Origin: Anagrus nilaparvatae
Lineage: Eukaryota > Arthropoda > Insecta > Hymenoptera > Mymaridae
Length of the DNA: 64,000 bases
NCBI GenBank assembly: GCA_022575985.1
Contig: JAKSXM010000228.1
Location: 1-64,000 of the forward strand
Direction: 5' to 3'
Positions within the stretch are counted from its first letter, which is position 1. Every line of letters begins with the position of its first letter. The notes under the pieces were generated by a model. It was not told the DNA's origin, ran no database searches, and was given only the letters and a program-made list of their open reading frames with translations. Positions 1-12,700 of this stretch are shown here, in pieces. The position numbers and the translations under genes are program-made.

Positions 1-3000
1 AAAGATTTTATTATTTATTAATAAATTATCTATATATTGCTATTATAAAAAACTTGAACTCGTTTTTATTTTTTTTTGTGTTATTATTATTAAGTCTCAT
101 AAAATATGGTGTTTATTATATGAGTAAATCTTTGAGATTTCTTGTTGTTAGATGATTATTATAGGTTATGGTTTGCTTGTTGGGTCACTACTTTTGAAAG
201 TAAATCTGTGACTGTTTTAAGTTTTATTGATTTTGGTAGGGAATATTTGAGATTAGGTTCATTTAAATTTAGTGTATGAATAATTTAGGGTTTGTTTTTT
301 CAAACACAAAAATTACTATCTCGTAAACTTGTAATTATTCATTTTTTTGTAGAATCGTTAAAAATTTATGCTATAATTTGGTTGATGATCAGTTTTTTTT
401 TTTACTGATTATATTAGTCATAGAGCCCTATTTCGTAATAACTTTTTTGATAACTGACTTTTGGATATCTGGATACGAATATAAATCCCAATTTTACCGA
501 AAATGGTCAAGTTGTTCACAATAGAAAATATTAAAAATAAAAAAAAATTTTAAATTTGAGTAACTGGATTATTTTAGATAAAAAAATATCATATTTATTT
601 TCAGCGATCCAAAAAATATAAGTAACCAAAAAAATTTGAAAAACCCACAATACATAACCTCAAAATTCCTATTGTGGACAATTTGACCATATTTGGTAAA
701 AATGGATTTTATATTCGTATACAGTGACCCAATAAACAAATATTTATTGAAAAATTTTATGGACCTATCAACAAAAATAAGTGATTACAAAATAAGGTTC
801 TATACGAAATTTCACTCCAAGTTGGACTGAAGGGTTACAGAAGTAGGTCGAAACTATTTTTTTCAGAAAAAACAACTAAAAATTAAACTTTCTACCCATT
901 TATTCTTCTGGATTCAATTCTTAATTTTTAGTAGCCATTTTCGTGTTCTTAGCCTTTTTTGTTCAAAATTTGCTTATGTCTGCTGCAAAATAATTATTGC
1001 AAGGTGAAAATAATTTTACTTTTAGTAATTTTCAGTACCTAACATTAAGTAATGAAAATTATTAAAAAATGCATCGTGCCCTAGTACTACAATAATTTTC
1101 TGTCAAGCCTTGTCACCAATAACCAAAATAATTAAAGAATCACTCATATACACAACTCTGTAATTAAATAACTAGAAATCACCTAGATATTTACTTAAAT
1201 ACTTTACTTATAATAAATTTTTTAAATGATTCAAATTATATTTAAATGAGCTGTAACAAAAAATAAATAAATAATTATAATAATATGCTGTTTTATAATA
1301 TAAAATACACTGTAACATATACATAAAAGAGAAAATTATTATAAATGTGATAATGAATTTATTATTACACACACACAAATACATAGAAAATATAAATAAA
1401 TAAATAAAATTACACGTTATTTTCTATTAGAAAAAATTTATAATCTTGTCGTCGTTTATGTAAGATTATGAAGAAAAAAAAATTTAATTATTTTATGCAA
1501 ATTATAATATTATAAGAAATATTAATTGACTTATTTACACAATGGTTTGTCATATATTAATAATAATACTTTGTAATTTATATATATATATATAATAATT
1601 ATTAAAAAATATTTTATCCTACGTAAAAAAAGTTTGTTAAGAAATAAATAATGTATTTTGTATGGAGAAAATTATTGTTATTGATTTATTTAATTTTTTA
1701 TAAAAATACAATAAATATTTACTTTGTTTATTTAATAGGCTATTTTTTAAAATAGTAATTTATAGGTTTATAGTGTGTGTGTGTGTAGGTTTAGATAATC
1801 TTTTTATAGATTAAATTTGATTCCTCAGAAAAATTTATAAATATTTTAATTAATTATTACGTAAAAAAATTTTTTAAAAAGTATTATACACCTTATTTTA
1901 TTATTAAATAATTAGTATATATTTTATTAAGGAAATAATAATTTTTTTATGCATATTTTTTTAAAACACTCGTATAATATAGTAATTTTGTGGTAAAAGT
2001 TTTTTTTTTTTTTTTTGCTGTTGTTGTAGTTTGTTAGTAACATACTTTTTTTATTATTATAATAGTATTAAATTTAAGTATCTTGGATATGTGTGTGTTA
2101 ATTTTTATATGTGTATGTATGTGCAGATAATTTTTTTAAGGTCTTTTGTGGTTTTAAGAAAAAAATATTGTAATTTTTATGTAAGTAAAATGTTTTTGGT
2201 TGTGAATTATTGTTTTTATTGGGTGATAAATTTTTTTGAGAGATTTTTTGGGCTGTTTTTTTTCTATTGGTTAAATTGAATTATTTTGAGTAATTTGTAA
2301 ATTTTGGGTATGGTTGGGTTTTATGATCTTGAGTTTCAGTTGGGGCTTAGAATTTTTGAGATTGCTCCTAATAAGAAAATTTGTTTGTATAGAGAGATTT
2401 TCAAAGCAAAATTAGCAGTTTTTATGTAAATTTCTATGAAATGAAAAAAACGAAAAAAATGAAAAAAAAGACCTCAAAAATATAAAGGTATACTTCAAAA
2501 GTAAAAGAAAAAAAATCTTTAGCAATCTTGCTATAATGGAGCATTGGAGCTTTCAAGCTCCCTATCAGTCAAAGTTGAGAATTTGAATTCTTGTGCCCAT
2601 GAAGACCTTTGTTCAGAATGATGAAACCTACAAAATATCAAAAATTCAACCAATTTGATCGAAATAAATTTCCTATTCTTTTGAAAAATCTGATTCAATT
2701 TTCAAACATTTCGGAAAATGTTAAAGTCCTTTTCCTCAGGCAAATTTTAGATATTTCTGAAATACTGAACAAAAAATAAAAATAGGAAAGTATGGAATAG
2801 GTATCATAAAATCAAAAACATTGAATAAAAAAATCGTCAAATCAAAGACTGAAAAAGCCAGTATAAATATTTCACTCACTTCTCACGCGCAGTTAAAAAA
2901 AAAATGAATATTTTCAAATAAAATATCCACGTTATAAATAATTTCAAAAAATTAATTAAAGAGTTTAATGTATAGGTAAATTAAATTTTTATAGTTGAAT

Positions 3001-3752
3001 AAATAATTCACATTAAATAAAAATGAAAGAAAATATATAATTATACTAATGTTTAATATAAACTACCTATTAAATATTTTTTAATAAATAATTTAGATAT
3101 CGACAGTTTATTGCAAAAGCGTTCTTAGTTGGTAAAATTTTATTCGAAGAGGTTGTTTTTGAACTTTCACTTGTTGCAACCGATTTTTTTTTAAGTTAAA
3201 AAAACTAAATTATTATAATGGAAATTGTTTTTCTGTATTAGACGATGAATTGAAGGGTGAAATTGACTTATTTATTTAAGGCCTCAGGCCCCTTTTAATT
3301 TTCACAAAAACTGATCAAATGCATACCCAAACTTTACCAGTTAAAATTTCACAATTTCACTCTTCAGTACAATATTACAACAAACCATCAATATATACAT
3401 AAAAATCCAATACTAATAAATAGCAGCATTAGATACAAAAAAAAAAAATTATATTTTTCCTATAAATATATAACGAATATAAATACAATTTGTGTATAGA
3501 AACATCGGAAAGAAATTATCGACAGAAGTCGTATGGTATCATAGATTCGTTACGCTTTTACTTTATGGGATATAATCTTTATTAAATACAATTTTTTTTT
3601 ATATATAAATACTAACTTTCACTTTATGAAAAAAAAATTTTTTTATAATAATTTACTTTAATGCCCCGATTAAATTATTAATTTTTTATTTATTAATTAC
3701 GACAGTATTTATTTAAAAATATTCAATGTAGAATTATTTTTTATGATTACAG
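1..3752 (+). other. FoxB intron, 3' part
   Basis: AT-rich non-coding sequence ending in a pyrimidine-leaning tract and an acceptor AG at 3751-3752. I looked for the forkhead N-terminal sequence (the PYSYISL region) and did not see it, so the intron must extend left of the window. The only structured item recognised is the inverted-repeat element at 420-803; the rest is homopolymer tracts and TA/TG simple sequence, for example the TG run near 1772-1786. The 82-residue open frame at 2031-2279 is low-complexity and is not supported as a gene. Confidence 0.75.
420..803. mobile_element. MITE-like inverted repeat in the FoxB intron
   Basis: The two ends are inverted copies: ATAGAGCCCTATTTCGTAAT at the left and its near-complement ending AAGGTTCTAT at the right. 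The best match is the stretch at 470-525 against 672-722, including GAATATAAATCCCAA and CACAATAG. The roughly 140 bp centre is AT-rich and non-coding. No clear target-site duplication was found, so the family is not assigned. Confidence 0.6.
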
Positions 3753-4832
3753 GTTCCAAGAGGTCCACACCGACCTGGTAAAGGAGCATATTGGGCTTTA
3801 CATCCAGCAGCATTATCGATGTTTGAAAATGGTTCACTTTTACGTCGTAGAAAACGATTTAAGTTACATAAACCAGATAAAGATTTATTAAAAACAGAAT
3901 TACAAGCATTAGCATCAACGATGCCAGCATCACGTTCAGATCTAGTCTCATCAGGACCGGAACCTGGTACTGTTGGACCAACCGTTGGTGGTCTTAGTGC
4001 TGCGAATCTTCATAGATTACGCGAAGATTTATTACGCTGGGAGATGCAAGAGAGGCGAATGATGTTAGCGGCAGCAGCAGCGGCAAGTTCTGGTATAACA
4101 GGACCATCCCCACAAGCTGAATGTCCAGCCCCAGTACCCGGATTACCATGTCCGGCTGGTTATTATCTTCTTCCTCCAGAAGCACGCCAAAGACTCGCTG
4201 AAGGTGCTGCAGAGCCACCACCACCACACTTTGAAGCTGCTGCTTTACTTCAAAGTGCATCGTGGGGTTTTGGAGCATTCGGTGGAGGTGGTGCTGCTAG
4301 TTATTTAGCAGGACCACCTATTTCAACAAGTGCACAATTACCAACAACACCGACAATGTGTGTTGGCTTTGCTGGTAATGGGCCAGATATTAGTTATAGA
4401 GATTCAACTGGTTATTACAGTTCACCAGATGAAGACACTACAAGAGGTTCACCAATTAACACAGTAACAACAACAAACACAACAACAACGAGTTCTTCAA
4501 ATAGGTCTACTAATAGTGTAAGTTATTCCAGTAGTTTAACTGAAAATTTACGTGTTAGTCCAATTGGTTCAAGTGAACGTCAAATAAGTAGTAAAAAAAC
4601 TAAAAAACCATTTACTATAGAAAATATAATGGCACCAGATGACAAAGAAGATTGTAATAATATTATAAACCAGGGTAACAATAAAAAATTAAATAATGAT
4701 AATAATAAATTAGATGAAAAAAAATTAACGTTAACAATACCAAGAGCTATTTATGCATCTGGTGGTTTTAACATGCAATCAAATGACACACAACATCATC
4801 ATCAAAGACCAAATTATGGAACTGCTAATTAA
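3753..4832 (+). CDS. FoxB: FoxB forkhead transcription factor, 3' terminal exon (fd4/fd5-like; partial)
   Basis: The open frame enters in phase 0 right after an acceptor AG at 3751-3752 and runs 359 codons to TAA. Its first 40 or so residues are the C-terminal end of a forkhead DNA-binding domain: VPR, then [10 protein letters not shown], then [15 protein letters not shown], which covers the wing-2 basic region. The [14 protein letters not shown] form is characteristic of FoxB (Drosophila fd96Ca/fd96Cb). Near the C-terminus [13 protein letters not shown] matches the conserved FoxB tail motif (compare the FTIESLMAPD form in flies). Between them lie low-complexity Ala, Gly, Ser, Thr and Asn runs typical of insect transcription factors. 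The N-terminal part of the domain (helices 1-3) is not in the window. The internal Met at 3819 is therefore not the start. The product should be a nuclear regulator of ectodermal and neural patterning, by family knowledge. FoxB is preferred over FoxA or FoxC because of the tail motif. Confidence 0.87.
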   Translation, partial: VPRGPHRPGKGAYWALHPAALSMFENGSLLRRRKRFKLHKPDKDLLKTELQALASTMPASRSDLVSSGPEPGTVGPTVGGLSAANLHRLREDLLRWEMQERRMMLAAAAAASSGITGPSPQAECPAPVPGLPCPAGYYLLPPEARQRLAEGAAEPPPPHFEAAALLQSASWGFGAFGGGGAASYLAGPPISTSAQLPTTPTMCVGFAGNGPDISYRDSTGYYSSPDEDTTRGSPINTVTTTNTTTTSSSNRSTNSVSYSSSLTENLRVSPIGSSERQISSKKTKKPFTIENIMAPDDKEDCNNIINQGNNKKLNNDNNKLDEKKLTLTIPRAIYASGGFNMQSNDTQHHHQRPNYGTAN

Positions 4833-7800
4833 TTTATTATTTATCCTATACTAAATATATATAATATTAGTGCAAAAAAAATTAAATAAATAAAAAATTT
4901 TTGTGGATTTTTTACTGTGATGAATACTTAAAGTTAGAGAAAATATTTTTTGTTTTTAATTTTAGTGGGCTGTGGTGATAAATGATGAATGATTTTTAAT
5001 AGAATGCATATTGATATTTTTTTTTTGGGGGCTATGAAGTTGTAAATTTTTTAAAAATAATTTCTGTGTGATCGATTATTATTATTATTATTATTGAAAA
5101 AATATTGTTGTAATTTGTTGTATTATATATTATTAATTAATTATTAGTCATGAAAAAAATTTAAATAAGTATTATTAATTAATTAATTAGATAAATTTAT
5201 CAGGAACTGCTAGATAGTATACGTGATTTGGTGTTTTATTTTAATACTGGATTTGGTCGAAATATTTTTTATTTTTAAGGTGGTTTTCAGGATAAAGAGA
5301 TGTACTGGTTACTTATGGGCTAGAATATTTAGAAATTTAAGCTCCAAAGTTCGAAATTCAATTTGGGCTTTTATGGGTGGTTAATGGTATTTTGGAAACA
5401 AGAGCTCTGTTTATCAGTAAAACTTATCATGGGAGCCAATATTGAATTACGAATTTTGAAATTCAAATTTCTCAATATTTTATCAACATATGACTCTTTA
5501 TTCTGCAAAAATCGTAAGAAGTAAAAATTTTGTCAATTTTTTTGGACAAATTTAAAAAATTATTTTCGATTTCGACCAGTATTGAAATATCATGGCAATA
5601 AAACGTTAAAATGTAAATTATAGACACATGATAAGCTTTTAAATTTGAATTAAATTTATCAGAAAAAATAAAAGCTTACATGTTTTTTCATTAGTTCCTT
5701 ATTATTTTAAGCAATTATTGTTTGTGTTTATTTAATTTTAAACAATACAAAAAAAGACATTTTTTTTGCAAAATTATCAAAAGAAACAAATAATTTTTAG
5801 AGATAATGAAAATCTAAATTATCAGTGAAACAAAAAGAAATTTAAATAAATAATTTATTAATAAACACGAACTGTTTTTCCTTTTTTTATTTAAATAAAG
5901 TCTGTGAAATATAAATAGTAAAAAATAAACTTTGTATTTAAATAATGAACGTGTTAGTGTATAAATTAATAATTGATAACAAAAAAAACAAACAATTTCT
6001 GTTTAAGTAATGTTTCCTGAATTGTTTCCTTGATTTGTTGATAAAAATGTTGGTTGGTTCTAAAATTGTAATTTTTTTATTCTTGGTGAGTTTCTGAAGA
6101 CTTGTAATAAAGATTTTTCAGAGTCGAAATCAGTACATGACTTAGGTTTTTGAAAAGCTTTGAAAAAGTATGATAAATAAGATTTATAAATCTCAAAAAG
6201 CTTTTGAAATTTATAAAATAAAAATTTTTGGTATTTCGTCTAGTTTCAACTCTTAAAAAGTATTCTTTTTTACTCATCTCTAGAGTCAAATATTCTCAAA
6301 AATTTAATAAGGAAACAAAAAAAAAAAATTACAATTGTAAAAAAAGGGCTAAACAGATTAAATTGGCAATGAAAATTCAATCTATATATATATAAATAAA
6401 TAAATTATTGTAAATACATTATAAATATTACCTATTACTACTTACATATACTATAGATATTACCAACACAAAAAATTGATAATAAAAAATATATCGATTA
6501 TTTATAAAAATAAAAAATTTTTTTATTTATTCTAAAAACCTAAAAAAAAAAACACAAATATTTGACAGGTAAGTACTACCATCTGTTTTTTAATATATGA
6601 TAAGCCTTCGAAAAGATTTAGCATAAAATTTAAATAATAAGTAAATATTTTAAAAAGAAACTAATAAATTTAAAAAAAATGCATAATAATTAGCTAAAAA
6701 AAAAAATATCAAATAAATAAAACCGCTCTCTATAACACCTGTGAAATAATCTATAAATACTATCCCAAAAAAAAGATGAATTAATAGAATAAAAATGTTA
6801 ATGTCTTGTAATTGTAAGGTGTGAAACTTATAAATAGTATGATTGACAGTTTTCGCATGCACGTTAAAAAAAAAAAATATTTAATTCGCCTTTAAAGGTG
6901 TGAAGAATATAAAATTAAAAAAAAAAAGGAGGGCAGATGTTGCAAAGTCATTTTTTGACCACCCTCATAGTATAATAAACGATTTGATTTTTTTTTGGAC
7001 TAAATTTTTTTAACTTTGTTACGCTCTTTTTTATTATTGATGCATCCCGAGAAGAGATAACTACAGAAGGCGAAAAAAAATATTTTGTTCTAATTTCATT
7101 TCCTCGACATGGATTATCTTCGTTTTTTTTGGCTGTTAAAAAAAAAGGACTTTTTTTTTGTTCTTATAAATAATATTTTGCGCGAAATTTTTAAGGCGTG
7201 TCGGTTTTTAAGAAGTACAATATATAGAGACGATACTATATTTAATAGCTTAAGGGGTTTTTTCGAGGTTCGTTAATTTAATTTAAAAAAAAAATACTAA
7301 ACAAAAAAGAATTTCAGGTAAGTTTTTTTTAAGACATTCCAATGGCTAATTATATACCGAGTATAATACACACAAAAGGCGTCAAAAATTGACCCATAGA
7401 AATTGCCAAAAAAAAAAAAACAGTATTCGCTCGTTTTTTTGGTCAAAAAAATTGTAATTGATTTCAAATAATCGAATTGAATATTTTTTTTAGTGCCTAT
7501 TTAATTATAATAAATTCATTAGTTTTTTTAAATAATTTTAATAAACGTGTGTTCATGAAATTATTATAATAACACCTGATATGATATTTCACCTGCAGTT
7601 TTTAAGAAAAAAAAATAATTTGAGATTACACGGGCATTTAAGTTATTAAAATAATGTATTATTGAATTTCAGTTAAATAATTTTGGTGTACCTACCCTTA
7701 CTTTTACTGCACTATTGAAATCTCTTTTTATAATAAAATGAAATGCCTAAAAACATAAAATTAATATACTTTTGTAAATAAATATAATATAGGTATTAGT

Positions 7801-8260
7801 ATCATAATCATACACCTGTTATTTTATGCTTAGTAAATTATTTTTGTAAAATATACAAAGTATAGAGAAAAATTTTGTTTATTTTTTTACTTTTTTGTAT
7901 ATGTTATGGTCAATTTCTAAAATTGAAATATTTTTTATGATGCAAATATTGAATAGCCCAGGGTTATAGTTCTAATAAAAACATTTCAAAATAATTAATT
8001 TCAGGATATTATTTTAATATTATCTAAAAAAATTTTAACACAAAATTTTACCAACATTTTTTTACCAATTTTTGTATTTAGAAAATTATGAATGTTTGGT
8101 ATAAGAAAAATTCTTACATAAATGTTTTTGGTACTGATAATGAATTTGTGTTCAACATACAAAAGCTATATTCAGGGCAGATTCCAGCAATTTTAATTGT
8201 AGCCAAAAATTATAAACAAAAGGAATAGTCAAGGCGCCAGCAATTTAAAATGCATCCAAA
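4833..8260. other. Intergenic region between FoxB and the repeat array
   Basis: AT-rich sequence with FoxB 3' UTR at its left edge, an ATT microsatellite near 5080-5094, and long A/T homopolymers. The small open frames at 6077-6289 and 6650-6862 are AT-codon runs without recognisable domains. A somewhat more mixed block at about 6890-7460 is non-coding and unassigned. I see no gene. Confidence 0.6.
4885..4890 (+). promoter_or_regulatory. Candidate poly(A) signal of FoxB
   Basis: AATAAA about 55 bases after the FoxB stop, inside an A-rich stretch. Overlapping AATAAA copies follow, so the exact signal used is uncertain. Confidence 0.45.
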
Positions 8261-8289
8261 AACTTTATCAACACGAAAATGGATCCACC

Positions 8290-9055
8290 TCAGTGAAACT
8301 CATATACTTTTGGTCGCTAAAAACGATTTTGAAGGTTTCATTCATTTTCCGATGGCCAGTTTTAAGTAATGAACGCTTTATCATAAAAAATCGAATAAAA
8401 ATTTGCAAGGTAGGTAAGTCCTTGATTGAGCATATTTTTGGTACCCCATGTAAGACTTTGGTATCACTAATCACGATTTTTAAGACATATTTTTAAAAAT
8501 TAAAATGGCGGACTCAAAATTAAACATTCCTAACCTCGAAAATGACGATTTATGATGTTTGAAGCATATTTACGTTTTCTAATAAGTCTTTCGGACCAGT
8601 TATCATGATTCTGAAGTCAGATTTTTATTAATCGATATTGTGCTTAAAATCGTAGATTTCTAACCTTGAAATCGACAATAAATGCTATTTTGAGATTTTA
8701 AACATTTTAACGTGTTGCATTATCAGTTTTTGGGTTTGGTGATCACGATTCTAAGGTCAGATTTTTAATAATTTTAATTTAGGGCACAGTCATATTGATT
8801 TTTAAAAATCTGACACCAGACTCGTAATCAGTTGAGGACCCAAAAACTTACTAGAAAACTATAAAGTGCTTCAATTTGTATGCATTGCCAATTTTAAGGT
8901 TAAAATACCGCCATTTTCAGACCAACATTTTAATTTTAAAATTATTTTCTTCAAAACCGTGATCAGCGACGCCGAAAACCCAAGTGGGGTACCAAAAATA
9001 GGTTCAATCAGTAATTGTTTCAAGAATTCACCTATCTATCTATGAATTTTCAAGC
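8290..9055. repeat. Degenerate palindromic array of about 140-bp units
   Basis: Four diverged head-to-tail units occur on the left side. Each carries a phrase like GGTNNNTNATCACGATT followed by a T-rich tract; they start near 8309, 8458, 8591 and 8736. They face inverted units at about 8800-8852 and 8952-9011. The outer match pairs GAGCATATTTTTGGTACCCC at 8428 with its inverted partner near 8984-9005. The two small open frames at 8268-8496 lie within this repeat and on opposite strands, so they are not genes. The phrase resembles the unit in the array at 60.85-62.31 kb. Confidence 0.55.
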
Positions 9056-9707
9056 AAAGCAGCCTGTCCTTATGGGAGTATTAGTTTTAGAAATATTGTT
9101 TTAACGCAACATTATATATTTTTTTCATAATTTATTCCTCAATTTAATTATTATGTTATTGAGATAAGTTAGGTATTAGCTAAGGTCAAATTTAACTTGT
9201 AACATATATTACTGTATATTATACCAATTCATAAGAAAATAACAGAAGTCATATTATTTTTTTATAAAAATGTTTATGCATGTAAGCAGCTATTTGTATA
9301 CTTAAATAAATCACCGTTTAATATCAAATCGTGTTCAAAGTTCAATATGTATATTTATGAGAATTAAGAAAATGGTTTCATGTGTTTAATGAACGTATTT
9401 TCTCTAACCGTTTATTTAGATTTTTGTGCATTTTTTTTTATTGATATCCTGAGAGCTGGAAATTACTGCTAGCGGAAAATGGAAAGTCCGGTTTGGGCAA
9501 TAAGAAAATTTCCACTTGCCACATACGGATTTTTTTTTGAGTAAAGGCAATTTACTTACGTACAGGTAAATTAATTTAATTCTTAATTATTTTATAGAGT
9601 TTATTTATTCTTTTTTGAGAATATAAGTACAATTTATAGCTTTAATAATTTTACTAGCATAGTTAATTAGATCAAAATTTTTTTTATATTGAAACTTAGT
9701 ATTCAAA
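9056..9707. other. Intergenic AT-rich stretch downstream of prophenoloxidase
   Basis: No gene or repeat was recognised. It probably includes the end of the prophenoloxidase 3' UTR on its right side. Confidence 0.5.
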
Positions 9708-9713
9708 TTTATT
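9708..9713 (-). promoter_or_regulatory. Candidate poly(A) signal of prophenoloxidase
   Basis: AATAAA on the minus strand, about 44 bases after the TGA stop. The spacing is normal for an insect 3' end. Confidence 0.5.
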
Positions 9714-9756
9714 CAAATTGTACTTTCGATTCTATTTTTGATTTTCAAATCATGGA

Positions 9757-12700
9757 TCAAACTTCGTAAAGTTGTACAGGAGTCATCATGGTTGGAAAAT
9801 TTGAAATATTAGAGATGTCATTATTAGGACGTCTTGGTCTAGTAGTTTCGGTTAATCTTACAGTAATAGGTGTCACTCTCATATTTGGAGTAAGGAAATC
9901 AATCAAATTTCTAACTCCAGGGTGACCAAGTCTATCGAATGGGAATCCCATTGGTCTACTATCAGGGTATCTACGATCACGTAATCCACAGAAACTAATG
10001 CCAGTGCGGCAACCAGTTGCTGTTGGCTGCACAACCTTCAGCACGTTAAAAATATAAAATGCAATTTTACAGAAACCATAAAAGTATTTTGTAAATTAAA
10101 TATTACTTGATCAATTTGATAATCAGTAACCATAACGAAAAGATCCATTGGAAAACCATTTATATCTCCTCTAGGCATCAGCATATGTTCTGGCCATCCA
10201 CATCCACAATAATTAGATGCGTCAGATTGAGATGAATTTGGATTTTGGTTAAGGTTACGGAAGACTTGATCAAATGGTATAATCACTTCAGAATCTGATG
10301 ATACTCTTGTAATCAAATTGCGTCCTCGATTTACTATAATTATTTTTTTTAATTATATATTTTTACTGTAAAAAAGTTGTAGTTAATAATATATTAAAAT
10401 AAAACTTACGGGTAACGACAAATTTGTCCAATTCGATCATTAAATATCTTTGTTCTTCGTACTTCAATTGATGTCCATGATCATCAAATTTAGGTGCAGC
10501 GAAAATTCTAACTGATCCTTGTTTCCTTTGATTACTATTATTATTAACAATGATCTTGTAAGTAAATGGATCATGATTAAGATGAGTTATCGTCGCCGAA
10601 ATAGATCCACGTGGTACAAAATCTAATCCACGTGAAAGTTCAATGTTACTCTCAGTCCAGAAAGTATTAACCGTATTTGGATTTGATCTAGAATTTACAA
10701 TTCTAATGTCTTCAACAGTAATTCCAGGGAAGATAAGATCTTGTAGAGTATAAGGTGCTAATGAATTTTTAAACTCAGAAAAAATAGCATCAACAAATGA
10801 ATGCCATCTGTAGAATGCTGGATCTCTCATAGCAGTGGCTGAATCTCCCATCACACCAAAAGATTCCTATGATTAGAGAAAATATCAGAAAATCCATTAA
10901 TTTTTTAATTTTTTGCTTTTTTAAATAAAAATTTTATACATATTAAAGAGAAATTTTTAAGTGATATGGCTAAATCCAAATATTTACTTTATGAACTTTT
11001 TGATAGTTAATAATTCTAATGCAAAACATTGATACTTACTAAATGTCTACCATCTGGATCATGGACATAGGCAATTAGCAAATGTGTTAAGTTATGAATA
11101 TCTCCATAATAACTTGAATTTGGTGTAAGACTACTAGCTTCGACCATATTGCCCAAAACATCAATTCCTTCAAAATCAGTTAATGGTGAAATACTACCAT
11201 CAGGATTTCTAATAGTACGCGTATGAATAGCTTCCATAATTCTATGAAAATATCTTTCAACATCAGCAATATTAATTCTTAAGTTATCAAGTCTACGATC
11301 AACATCTGATAATTTCATATGATCTGGACGCGATGGCCATGATCTACCAGCAACATTTGAATCTAACTTTGGAAAATAAGCTTCAAGTATGAAGTGACGA
11401 TAATCTAATAATCGCTTTGTACGTGGAAGCTTATTGCAAAGACGTTCAGTTTCGTATCTTAAAAATTAAATAGTTTATGCTCAAATTTGTATTAAATACT
11501 TAAAACCCAAAAAAAATGGAATTAAACTAAGAACCTGGCCATAATTTGATGATGCATGTAATAAAACAGTTCACCACGTCTATCTTTCCTAACAACAGCA
11601 TCAGCTCCAGCGAATGGATAAACAAGATGCCAATACCAATGATGTGAATTAACACCAAGATCTTCACGGAAATATGCTAGTATATGCTCAGGTTCAGCAT
11701 TGGTTGCTGTATAATCCATTGGAATCCTGACTGATCGCTGCACGTAACAAAAATTATTGAGAGCGTATATTAAACTCACTCTTACGCAGAATTTTATTAT
11801 GAAATTTTAATAAAATTAAAAAAATGTAAATCCTTAGCTGACAATAAGTGTTTAGTTCCATAAAGTAAAGTAGGTAATACTGGATTACCATATAATTTGA
11901 ACAGTTCTATTACGCAATTGATATTAAATTATCAAACAGAACTCAAAAATAATTCTTCATAGTTACGCGACCAGCTGGCTTTTCAGGTTACTCATTTTGC
12001 TCCACTTAAAATGTGCACAAATCGCTTATTTAAATCAAGCCTGACAAGTCCCAGCCCGGCGCGTGGTCCAACGGCTGATTTAAGCTAATGCCTGCTAATT
12101 AAAATACTAATGCCTGATGATTTAAGGTAGCCTTTTTAAATGCACTTTCATTTTTTGAAATCGGTCAAGTGGTTCTCGGAGCGAAATGATATAACCGAAG
12201 CCATTTTTTGACAACTTTAGGGCGAAGGCTAGTGCGTTAAACCGCGGAAATTATCAGGCATTAGTATTTTCGCGTATGAGAGTCAATAAATAAAAGATTC
12301 CGAGTATTCAAAAGTGGAGCAAAATGAGTTTGATTTTCCCGAATTTTTGACGTGTTCCGGCCAGTTTAAATCACCCGCTAGACTGCGCGCCGGGCTTCTC
12401 TATGGCTGGGACTTGTCAGGCTTGACTTAAATAAGCGATTTGTGCACATTTTAAGCGGAGCAAAATGAGTAACCTGAAAAGCCAGCTGGCCGCGTATTTT
12501 TTAATTAAATGAGTATATTGGGTCTTCAAATTGACTCAAAATATTTTTGACAAATTATATTACATAAAACAAATTCTTTATCAAAATACACTTACCCTAT
12601 TACCAGCTGGAACAAGTTGAGCTTCTGCATTAAGTTGATTGATTACAGAACCGTCAATATATTTATCAGGAAACATTTCAAAAAGAGTTGGTACTTGAAT

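Noticed and set aside
2031..2279. 82-residue Phe/Tyr-rich frame
   Set aside because: AT-driven low-complexity frame in an intron, with no start context or domain.
3994..4278. 94-residue minus-strand frame opposite FoxB
   Set aside because: Antisense shadow of the GC-richer FoxB exon; no domain, and the plus frame has clear family motifs.
10038..10316. Independent small minus-strand gene
   Set aside because: It is prophenoloxidase exon 7 read through into its intron.
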